12,929 bases of DNA from RYN-428 sp035695715 (GTDB taxonomy: Bacteria; Planctomycetota; Phycisphaerae; Tepidisphaerales; Tepidisphaeraceae). The stretch's first letter is position 1. Every line of letters begins with the position of its first letter. The notes beneath the pieces were generated by a model. That model saw nothing but the letters and a program-made list of their open reading frames with translations, searched no databases and was not told the DNA's origin. Made by a program: the position numbers and the translations under genes. The DNA lies in the NCBI GenBank assembly GCA_035695715.1, contig DASRRM010000252.1:1-12929 (forward strand), in the 5' to 3' direction. Shown piece by piece: positions 6,759 to 12,929 of the stretch.

Positions 6759-7160
6759 TCATACATTATCCGACTCTTGCTCTTCCCGATCCGCATCGCG
6801 CACGATGGCGATGTTCTCCTGCCCTTCCCCCATTAATCCCGGCATTCGTATCCAAAGCAGCAGGAATACGCAGGCCAGGAACAGCACGATATCCATGATC
6901 AGCCCAACGATATGCACTTCAGAAAAGACCGGCGTGGCTTCGGTGGCCAGCAGCGTCATGGGGCTGATGAATCCCCCGCCGCCGAATTTGGAATAGAGCG
7001 GAAACGGAAAGCCGAAGTGTTGCTCGGTGCACGGGCCGTTGGCCACCTGGGCGTTTTCATCAACCGTCTGCTGCTTCAACTTGCTGGGAATGGCATTGAG
7101 GATGATAAACGCCAGGAGGAATAAGGCGACGATGATCAGCCGGCGCTTGGTGAATTGCAT
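6759..7160 (-). CDS. Small two-pass membrane protein, unknown family
   Basis: No family was recognised. The 133-residue product has a short basic N-terminus (MQFTKRR), a membrane segment at about 8-24, and a 60-residue loop with a glycine run (FGGGGF at about 59-64) and one cysteine. A second membrane segment at about 84-104 is followed by an acidic tail rich in Glu and Asp. The charges suggest that both ends lie in the cytoplasm with the loop outside. The start at 7160 is favoured over an upstream in-frame codon at 7223, because the 21 extra residues translate a dispersed repeat arm and a GAGGAA lies just upstream of 7160. It leads a three-gene cluster with the hicB-like and thioredoxin-like genes. 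Confidence 0.65.
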   Translation of the reverse strand: MQFTKRRLIIVALFLLAFIILNAIPSKLKQQTVDENAQVANGPCTEQHFGFPFPLYSKFGGGGFISPMTLLATEATPVFSEVHIVGLIMDIVLFLACVFLLLWIRMPGLMGEGQENIAIVRDADREEQESDNV

Positions 7161-7210
7161 AATCGGTGTTCCTCGATAGAAACCGGAGAAGAAGGCGATC
7201 CACGAATGGA

Positions 7211-7308
7211 CACGAATTGACACGAATAAAAAACAAAAAGTCGGATGAGAAGCAGTTGTCAGATTTCGGCATCCAATCCGAATTGCATTTCATTCGTGTC
7301 AATTCGTG
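7211..7308. repeat. Inverted repeat of a dispersed intergenic motif
   Basis: CACGAATTGACACGAAT at 7211-7227 is an exact 17-base reverse complement of 7292-7308, with 64 bases between. The left arm is preceded by a further partial copy (CACGAATGGA at 7201-7210), giving short tandem units. The arms resemble the ATTCGTGTCAATTCGTGG repeat found between genes in many planctomycete- and verrucomicrobia-type genomes (recollection only). It fills the gap between ruvB and the membrane-protein cluster. Confidence 0.75.
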
Positions 7309-7342
7309 GACAATCCTTTGCGCTCGTTCACACGCCGTCCGC

Positions 7343-8377
7343 TCATTCAAACAACCCTTCCTCTTCTCCCTGCTTCGGCTCAAACTTCAACCCCAGATGC
7401 TCATACGCCGGTTTCGTCGCCCGGCGGCCCTGCCGCGTGCGCATCACGAAGCCGTTCTGCAATAAATAGGGCTCGATCACATCCTCCAGCGTGTCGCGCT
7501 CCTCGCCCATCGTGGCGGCTATCGCCTCCACGCCCGCAGGCCCGCCTTCGTACACCTCGATCAGCGTGCGAAGATAAGAGCGATCCTGCTCATCGAGGCC
7601 CTTGGCGTCGATCTCGGCCAATTCCAACGCCGAGCGCGTGATCGCCAGCGTGATCTTCCCATCCCCTTCCACCGCGGCGAAATCGCGCGTGCGGCGAAGC
7701 AGCCGATTCGCCACGCGCGGCGTGCCCCGGCTTCGCCGCGACAACTCCCACAGCGCATCCTCCGCCGCCGCGAGTTTCAGCAATTTCGCGTTGGCCTTCA
7801 AAATCTCGTGCAGGGCTTCGGGTTTGTAAAATTCGATATGCTCGGAAATGCCAAACCGCCCGCGCATCGGGCCGGTCAACAGGCCGATGCGGGTTGTCGC
7901 GCCAATGAGCGTGAATGGCTGCAATGGAATGGTCATCACCCGCGCGTGCGCGCCCTGATCCAGCGTCACATCGACCTTGAAATCCTCCATTGCCGGGTAA
8001 AGGTATTCTTCCACGACCGCCGACAGGCGATGGATCTCGTCGATGAACAAAACATCCCCGCGATTGAGCTTGGTCAGCACGCCGACCAGGTCGGCGGGCT
8101 TGGTAAGCGCCGGGCCGTTGCTGGCGTGAACCTTCGCCCCCACTTCGTTGGCCACCACATGCGCCAGCGTCGTCTTTCCCAGCCCCGGCGGGCCATGCAG
8201 CAAAATATGATCGACCGGCTCCTTCCGCCCGCGAGCCGCGTCAACCGCGATCTTCAATTTCCGAATGAGCGATTCCTGCCCGATATACTGCGCGAATCTC
8301 TCCGGGCGCAGCGCATAGTTGTACTGCTCCTCCTCCTCACCAGCCGACCCGGGGCCAACAATGCGGTCTCGCGCCAT
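7343..8377 (-). CDS. ruvB: Holliday junction branch-migration helicase RuvB
   Basis: RuvB is the hexameric AAA+ motor that, with RuvA, drives branch migration of Holliday junctions during recombination and repair. The 344-residue product has every expected motif. Walker A GPPGLGKT lies at 62-69, Walker B LFIDEIH at 110-116, sensor 1 in LIGATTR at 157-163, the GPMRGRFG region with the arginine finger at 169-176, and sensor 2 in RGTPRVANRLLRR at 217-229. The C-terminal winged helix carries YLLQNGFVMRTRQGR at 304-318. The length is standard. The ATG at 8377 has no clear Shine-Dalgarno. Its partners ruvA and ruvC are not in the window. The upstream neighbour on the same strand is an unrelated membrane protein. 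Confidence 0.98.
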   Translation of the reverse strand: MARDRIVGPGSAGEEEEQYNYALRPERFAQYIGQESLIRKLKIAVDAARGRKEPVDHILLHGPPGLGKTTLAHVVANEVGAKVHASNGPALTKPADLVGVLTKLNRGDVLFIDEIHRLSAVVEEYLYPAMEDFKVDVTLDQGAHARVMTIPLQPFTLIGATTRIGLLTGPMRGRFGISEHIEFYKPEALHEILKANAKLLKLAAAEDALWELSRRSRGTPRVANRLLRRTRDFAAVEGDGKITLAITRSALELAEIDAKGLDEQDRSYLRTLIEVYEGGPAGVEAIAATMGEERDTLEDVIEPYLLQNGFVMRTRQGRRATKPAYEHLGLKFEPKQGEEEGLFE

Positions 8378-8528
8378 GTTAGAGTTTTATTCGGTAACGA
8401 CGCGGGAATCCACTGCGCAGACGGAAATCCGCGAAACCCTGGAATCCGGGCCGGCGCGGCGTCCGCGAGATTTGTGTCATCCACGGTTTTACGCGCCGCT
8501 TGACCCGGCGTGGAGGCGTTTTCCGCGG

Positions 8529-9272
8529 TTAATCAAACCACGCCGCCGCCACGGCCTTTAAGGAACTGCCGGGCGGGCGAATGATCATCAACGCATCACC
8601 CGGCCGAAGCCCGGCCAGCGATGGCGGCAGATACACCGTGAAAACCCGCTGGTCTGCTTCATCCGCCGGCGTCACCTGTGCCGCCCGGCAGCGCGGGGCG
8701 ACGGCAATGTGTCTCGATTCGACGATCAGCGCCTCGGCCAATGTTCCCTCGCGCCATACACGCAGCGTCTTGCGCTGCATGAAAATCGTCCAGAGCCAGG
8801 TCAGCAGCGCAATCGGAATCACCACGAACGCGCCGATCATGCGCGTCACCGCCGGCAACGGCTCATTGAGCCAGGTCCAGTCTTCCGGATCTTTAGGATT
8901 GACGTGGATCCAGAGAGGCGACCCGGTCGTCACCCACTCCTTTCGCCCCTCCAACACGCGCGCCTGCGGCTGATAGTCGGCCCCGTTCCACGGAAACTGA
9001 ATCTGCACCACGCCGCCCGGCTTTTCCGGCCGGCCCTTGACTGGCTCGCCGTCGGCGACCATCACGGTGGATTCAATGTGAAGCCCATCGCGAATCAGCC
9101 ACGCTTCGTGATAGCGGGTATGGATGCCGTTGATCATGAACCCCACGCCGATGATGCAAAGCACGATCGCCAGCAGCCACCAAAAGCGCACCCGCGGCTC
9201 GATCCACGCGCGAAATCGCACCCGGGCATCAAGCGGTCGCGGCACGGATTGCAGGGAAGCGTCTTGCTGCAT
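8529..9272 (-). CDS. Two-segment membrane protein, DUF3592-like
   Basis: The 247-residue product has a membrane segment at about 31-50, a soluble domain of about 90 residues, a second membrane segment at about 145-165, and a second soluble domain to the end. The first soluble domain has short beta strands around VVQIQFPWNGADYQPQARV and GSPLWIHVNPKDPEDWTW. That 'VxYxxxG.xY...V..G..V.V.YdP.dP' pattern is typical of DUF3592 proteins, whose function is unknown. The match is by eye and partial. It lies 151 bases upstream of ruvB on the same strand, so co-transcription is possible but not shown. No clear ribosome-binding site was seen before the ATG at 9272. Confidence 0.65.
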   Translation of the reverse strand: MQQDASLQSVPRPLDARVRFRAWIEPRVRFWWLLAIVLCIIGVGFMINGIHTRYHEAWLIRDGLHIESTVMVADGEPVKGRPEKPGGVVQIQFPWNGADYQPQARVLEGRKEWVTTGSPLWIHVNPKDPEDWTWLNEPLPAVTRMIGAFVVIPIALLTWLWTIFMQRKTLRVWREGTLAEALIVESRHIAVAPRCRAAQVTPADEADQRVFTVYLPPSLAGLRPGDALMIIRPPGSSLKAVAAAWFD

Positions 9273-9946
9273 GATTGGTCAAAGCTGAAAGCCGGTTGAA
9301 GCTCGAGACAGCCTGCAGGCATGCAGTTCTGGTCCCGTTCCAGGCATGTTAATCGCAAACGCCGGATTTCGGAAATGACCTTCGGCAATATCGAAGCTCT
9401 TCCAGCGCGGCCTGTTGCTCCGCGCACCATCGCGCATCATTTGGCGCCCCAAAATGGTGCGCACCATAGCCCCTGTCCCAACATGTCCCATTTTTCGCGA
9501 TTTTTCACTAAAAATGGGACATGCAAATCTTTTCAAAGGCTCCAACCCATTGCCGCCCAAATTCTTACGCCAATTCGCCAAAAACCCGCCCGCCAAATCG
9601 ATGGGACATTCGGGACATTTTTGGGACAAAAATTGTCCCATCGATGTCCCATCGCCGCCGCGCCCGCCCGCCGCCGTTGACAACCGCCGACGGCGTCGTG
9701 AGCATAGGGCCATGCCGGTCCGCAATCGCTAAAAACTGCTCGCCCCGGCGCTCCCGGTCCAGAGCGATGGCGGGCGAAGGTGCGATCGCTTCTGAACACG
9801 GGCCGTTGGTGAGAGCGCCGGCGGAGAAAGGGATGAAAACGCGAAAACCGGACCCGTCCCCCGTCCCGCTCGCCCCACTTTGCGTTTGCCGTCCCGCTTG
9901 GCGTTTTTGGCCGGATTGACGAAGACTCGGCAAGGAAGACTACACA
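9273..9946. other. Gene-free stretch, 674 bp
   Basis: No credible gene was found. The open frames on both strands overlap each other, run through the repeat cluster, lack ribosome-binding sites and give low-complexity products. It holds a 14-base perfect palindrome (ATGGTGCGCACCAT, 9454-9467), whose right half GCGCACCAT also occurs at 9422-9430, then the TGGGACA cluster at 9474-9654. A C-rich GCC/CCG run follows at about 9652-9676. The leader of the ankyrin gene occupies the right end. Confidence 0.6.
9474..9654. repeat. TGGGACA heptamer cluster with nested hairpins
   Basis: Seven perfect copies of TGGGACA or its complement TGTCCCA occur, at 9474-9480, 9484-9490, 9515-9521, 9602-9608, 9622-9628, 9634-9640 and 9645-9651. 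A CGGGACA variant lies at 9611-9617. They pair into structures. A 14-bp perfect stem joins 9482-9495 to 9510-9523. A nested pair has an outer 11-bp stem (9599-9609 with 9644-9654) and an inner 8-bp stem (9622-9629 with 9633-9640). Spacing is irregular, so it is not a CRISPR array. It may bind a protein in tandem or be a remnant of a dispersed repeat. Confidence 0.8.
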
Positions 9947-11206
9947 ATGCCAGGGAAATACATCAATTATCTTGGTCGCACGCTGGTAGCATTATTGCTG
10001 CTCGTCATCCATTTTGCCGCGCCGTTTTGCAAAGCGGGACCTGTTGTCGACAAGACGCCTCAATCCGAGGATACATTGATGAAGGCCGTAACGGCAGACG
10101 ATTATGATGCCGTGACTGCGCTTATCAAATCGGGTGTCAGTGCCAATTCGATAACCGCGCCGCCCCTCTGTATCGCCGTTACCAAGCAAAATCTGAGAAT
10201 CACGAAATTCCTGCTGGAAAACGGTGCGGACCCAAACTCGGTCGATCGTCTTGGCCGGTCTGCGCTGTTCAGCGCGATAGACCAGGAAGACTTGGAGGCG
10301 GCCAAAGTTCTTTTGCAAAAGGGCGCGGATCCGAATCTCGGGAAGCGGCTCACGCCCCTTATGTTGGCAGCGTGTAATGGGTCAAACAAGCTGGTTGCCC
10401 TGTTAGTAGAAAATAAGGCGCATGTCGATACGCAAACCGAGCACGGGGAAACCGCCCTCTATTTTGCGGTGATTTACGGACATCTCGACGTGGTGCGGAC
10501 GTTGGTAACTGCCGGGGCCGATCGCGGAAAACAAGGCGTTTTTAACCTCGAGCCGATCGATTACGTTCGCGATGACGAGATTGAGATTTATCAAGTACTT
10601 CGATCAGGCAACGCTCATCCCGCTTCCGAGCCTGCGTCGGAGCTCGATTCCATGATGCTCGACGCTGTGGAGACAAAGGATAATCAGCGGTTGGAGCGAT
10701 TGATTAAGTGGGGTGCAAACCTTAATTCTTCGAGCACCCATCCGCTCTGCGCAGCCGCTCGCAACGGCAACGTCGAAGCTCTAAAGCTATTTCTCGATAA
10801 AGGCGCTGATCCTGACTCCGTCGATGCTTACAGTCGATCGGCGATATATCTTGCAGCAGAGCGCGGTGATGTCGCGGCGGTTCAGGCGCTGGTTGATAAA
10901 GGGGCAAATATCAATCTCGACAGCAATATGAAGCCGCTGATGACTGCCGCATCGCATGGTTACGGCAAAGTTGTAGCGTTACTCAGTAAGAATAATCTGC
11001 AGATAAACGCCCAGACGACCCGGCGTCGTTCAACGGCCTTGCACTTTGCAGTTCAAAATGGGGACATCGAAACTGTTCGTGCCTTGGTTGCCGCGGGCGC
11101 AGACCCGAATATTCAGGACGAGTCCGAGCACACTCCGTTCGATTACACCAACGATGACCAATTAGATATCCGAGAAGCCCTGAAGACGAAAATGCGTACA
11201 AAATGA
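9947..11206 (+). CDS. Exported ankyrin-repeat protein with internal duplication
   Basis: This is a predicted exported protein of 419 residues built from ankyrin repeats, which usually serve as protein-binding scaffolds. A signal peptide (hydrophobic 12-28, likely cut after CKA at about 30) precedes two homologous blocks, 41-220 and 234-415. Each block has about five ankyrin units with cores such as NGADPNSVDRLGRSALFSA and KGADPDSVDAYSRSAIYLA, and ends in a similar PIDY/PFDY...DD tail. The blocks align at an offset of 193 residues, shifting by one late on. AAGGA at 9932-9936 lies before the ATG. Sampled GC is low for the window (28 of 60 bases at 10381-10440). The partner and function are unknown. 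An exported LRR protein gene follows 176 bases later. Confidence 0.9.
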   Translation: MPGKYINYLGRTLVALLLLVIHFAAPFCKAGPVVDKTPQSEDTLMKAVTADDYDAVTALIKSGVSANSITAPPLCIAVTKQNLRITKFLLENGADPNSVDRLGRSALFSAIDQEDLEAAKVLLQKGADPNLGKRLTPLMLAACNGSNKLVALLVENKAHVDTQTEHGETALYFAVIYGHLDVVRTLVTAGADRGKQGVFNLEPIDYVRDDEIEIYQVLRSGNAHPASEPASELDSMMLDAVETKDNQRLERLIKWGANLNSSSTHPLCAAARNGNVEALKLFLDKGADPDSVDAYSRSAIYLAAERGDVAAVQALVDKGANINLDSNMKPLMTAASHGYGKVVALLSKNNLQINAQTTRRRSTALHFAVQNGDIETVRALVAAGADPNIQDESEHTPFDYTNDDQLDIREALKTKMRTK

Positions 11207-11382
11207 GCCGAAAATGCGGACACGGAAAGGTGAGCCCAATAGCTATTTTGAATCCAGTTTTCTCAATAAGCGAGGTTCCCCCAGGCTGACGACATATGAA
11301 ACGGCTGATCCATCAATGCACTTTCGAATTTCTCTGGGCTTTACTTGCGTGCCGACGTTTGAGTTGTCTTCGGAGAATAACG

Positions 11383-12807
11383 ATGCCGGCCCTCGACGAG
11401 CGTAGTCGTCCTTCAATCCCATTGTCGGTTGTTACGATCTTTCTTGGCGTTGTGAGTCTCGCCGCTGCGCAGGATCGGAAGTCTGACAAAGACGACATTC
11501 TCACTATTGGGGCAAGAATCTACATAGATAATAATTCCGTAAGCCCGTCGTCTCGCTTTGTGGACCTTTCCGGCACGGGTGCGACAGATGCCGATTTGAA
11601 ATCCCTGTTTCGATTGACGAATGTAACAGGGATCAGTTTATCGAGAACCCAAGTAACCGACGAGGGAATGGGAACGATTTCTCAACTATCGGCGCTGCAA
11701 ACTATCGATCTTACGGCCACCAAGATCGGCGACAAGGGTATCGAACCACTTGGCAAACTCAAGGCACTTCGTCAGCTCTCTCTTCCGACAAACATCACGG
11801 ACCGGGCGTTAGTCACAGTTGGTAAATTCGACAACCTTGAGGAATTGTCGTTGCCCTCTCCCTACGTCACGGCCGACGGAATAAAGTTTTTGTCCCGACT
11901 TCAAAAGCTCCGAAAATGCGATCTTTCAGGAACGCGTCTTGATAGCGCAGGATATTCATCTTTGGGTCAGCTAAAGGGGCTGAATGAACTCTCCCTCACC
12001 TGCAATTCATCTCTCACCGACTCAAACCTTAAGACCATTTCCGAATTGCGGGGGATATCTCGACTGGAGATATTCGCAACGCCAGCGATTTCCGGCGAAG
12101 GGATTGCCTTTCTCCGGAACATGCACTCACTACGTTCCTTGTCGCTTCAAACCGACAACGTGGAGAATGCGCAGGCAAATGGATTAGGCTCCTTGGCCGC
12201 TCTTGCAGAATTACAGGACATTAGTCTTGCAGGATGGAATTTACGAGACAAGGATATCGCTGAGTTGAAAGTGTTTCTGTCTCTGACAAGCGTTCGTATC
12301 AAGGGCCGGCATATTGACGATGACGGATTCGCAAACCTGATCCCGCTCAAAAAGCTCCGACTAATTGATGTTTCACATTCAGGCGTATCTGACCAAAGCA
12401 TGACTTTGCTACGAAGCTTTCCGGACCTAATCGATCTGGACGTATCATCCACACACATTACCGATAACGCAATGCCGCCCATTTGCATGTTGAAAAACCT
12501 TCGTTCACTTTCTCTGGCATACACGCGAGTTCATGATACCAATATCAATCAGATTGCTGCGATGAAAGAACTGCGGCTCTTGAATCTCTCCGGAACGGCT
12601 TGCACAGACGCTGCAATTCGGGAGATAGCAAAGCTTCCAAATTTAACGGTGCTAATGGCTCCGGAACAGATGACGAACGCGGGCCTCGAATCGCTGCTCA
12701 GTACAAAAGTAACGTCTTTGGACCTTTCTTTTACCAAGATCACCGACGATGGAGTATCGGCATTGAGCCGGATGAGCGAGATCGAAGAACTAAGTAAGTA
12801 CGACTAA
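11383..12807 (+). CDS. Exported leucine-rich-repeat protein
   Basis: The 474-residue product has a signal peptide (hydrophobic VVTIFLGVVSLAAAQ at about 16-30) and then about 17 leucine-rich repeats of 22-27 residues filling the rest. The unit resembles 'LRxLxLSxTxITDxGLxxLxxL', a form common in planctomycete surface or secreted proteins and presumably used for binding. It ends abruptly a few residues into an eighteenth repeat (EELSKYD), with no capping domain. The ATG at 11383 is chosen because GGAG at 11372-11375 lies 7 bases upstream and the signal peptide then sits at the N-terminus. The frame is open from an ATG at 11296, which would add 29 residues. GC is low (28 of 60 at 12541-12600). 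The ligand is unknown. Confidence 0.88.
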   Translation: MPALDERSRPSIPLSVVTIFLGVVSLAAAQDRKSDKDDILTIGARIYIDNNSVSPSSRFVDLSGTGATDADLKSLFRLTNVTGISLSRTQVTDEGMGTISQLSALQTIDLTATKIGDKGIEPLGKLKALRQLSLPTNITDRALVTVGKFDNLEELSLPSPYVTADGIKFLSRLQKLRKCDLSGTRLDSAGYSSLGQLKGLNELSLTCNSSLTDSNLKTISELRGISRLEIFATPAISGEGIAFLRNMHSLRSLSLQTDNVENAQANGLGSLAALAELQDISLAGWNLRDKDIAELKVFLSLTSVRIKGRHIDDDGFANLIPLKKLRLIDVSHSGVSDQSMTLLRSFPDLIDLDVSSTHITDNAMPPICMLKNLRSLSLAYTRVHDTNINQIAAMKELRLLNLSGTACTDAAIREIAKLPNLTVLMAPEQMTNAGLESLLSTKVTSLDLSFTKITDDGVSALSRMSEIEELSKYD

Positions 12808-12868
12808 GTTTTTCCGAATGCTGAAGACACGCGCGCCTATAAATCCTCTGGTTCGGGCATGACGCCCG

Positions 12869-12883
12869 GCCGGAGGATCCGGC
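12869..12883 (+). promoter_or_regulatory. Hairpin over the Shine-Dalgarno of the last gene
   Basis: GCCGGA (12869-12874) pairs perfectly with TCCGGC (12878-12883) around GGA. The Shine-Dalgarno GGAGG at 12872-12876 lies inside this hairpin, 7 bases before the ATG at 12884. Folding would partly hide the ribosome-binding site. The stem is only 6 bp, so this may be chance. Confidence 0.4.
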
Positions 12884-12929
12884 ATGCGACATTTGGAAGT
12901 CCGACTCAAGCCATGGGAATCACGACGGC
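12884..12929 (+). CDS. Start of a gene cut by the window edge
   Basis: The frame opens with ATG at 12884, 7 bases after a perfect GGAGG, and stays open for 15 codons to the window end (MRHLEVRLKPWESRR). The peptide is too short to name a family. The good ribosome-binding site is the main support. Confidence 0.5.
   Translation, partial: MRHLEVRLKPWESRR

Noticed and set aside
6496..6760. A HicA toxin gene paired with the HicB-like gene
   Set aside because: Both gaps beside it are about 20 bases, and the neighbouring frames encode a thioredoxin-fold protein and a membrane protein, so no HicA is present.
7808..8503. A 231-codon plus-strand open frame
   Set aside because: Antisense to ruvB, which is certain; no family resemblance.
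9474..9654. CRISPR array
   Set aside because: The repeated unit is only 7 bases, occurs in both orientations, and has irregular spacing.
9521..9933. Overlapping open frames on both strands, up to 132 codons
   Set aside because: They translate the TGGGACA cluster and C-rich sequence in several frames at once, with no ribosome-binding sites and no recognisable domains.

Overview
The window is about 12.9 kb of GC-rich bacterial chromosome with ordinary housekeeping genes on both strands. It is probably from the Planctomycetota or a relative in the PVC group. That placement is an inference from four things: a secreted protein with a VPLP-type PEP-CTERM-like tail, a planctomycete-style LRR protein (repeats of the 'TDxGLxxLxxLxxLxxLxLSxTxI' kind), several GC-rich palindromic intergenic elements, and the overall composition. 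No rRNA, tRNA, CRISPR array or transposase was recognised.

Left part (1-2200): an unassigned, hairpin-rich stretch ends in a strong intrinsic terminator (190-218). It is followed by an 83-bp palindromic element, then rnpA (RNase P protein) and yidD (membrane-insertion factor) on the + strand. The usual partners rpmH (before rnpA) and yidC (after yidD) are absent. An M42/M20-like metallo-aminopeptidase gene converges on yidD, with a shared hairpin terminator between them.

Middle (2250-5860): a secreted protein with a PEP-CTERM-like tail (+) converges on a 563-residue protein of uncertain function (-) that may be glycosyltransferase-like. dapF (diaminopimelate epimerase, lysine and peptidoglycan synthesis) follows on the + strand. 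Two copies of one 70-bp inverted-repeat element, in opposite orientation, sit on either side of the 563-residue gene.

Minus-strand block (5920-9272): transcribed right to left, this holds a two-segment membrane protein resembling DUF3592, then ruvB (Holliday-junction helicase motor), then a tight three-gene cluster of a small membrane protein, an orphan HicB-like protein and a thioredoxin-fold protein with a WCGDC motif. A 17-bp inverted repeat lies between ruvB and the cluster.

Right part (9273-12929): a 674-bp gene-free stretch carries a dense cluster of TGGGACA heptamers arranged in hairpins. After it come two exported solenoid proteins on the + strand, an ankyrin-repeat protein built from an internal duplication of about 193 residues and an LRR protein with about 17 repeats. 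Both genes are visibly less GC-rich than the housekeeping genes. The window ends in the first 15 codons of another gene with a good Shine-Dalgarno sequence.
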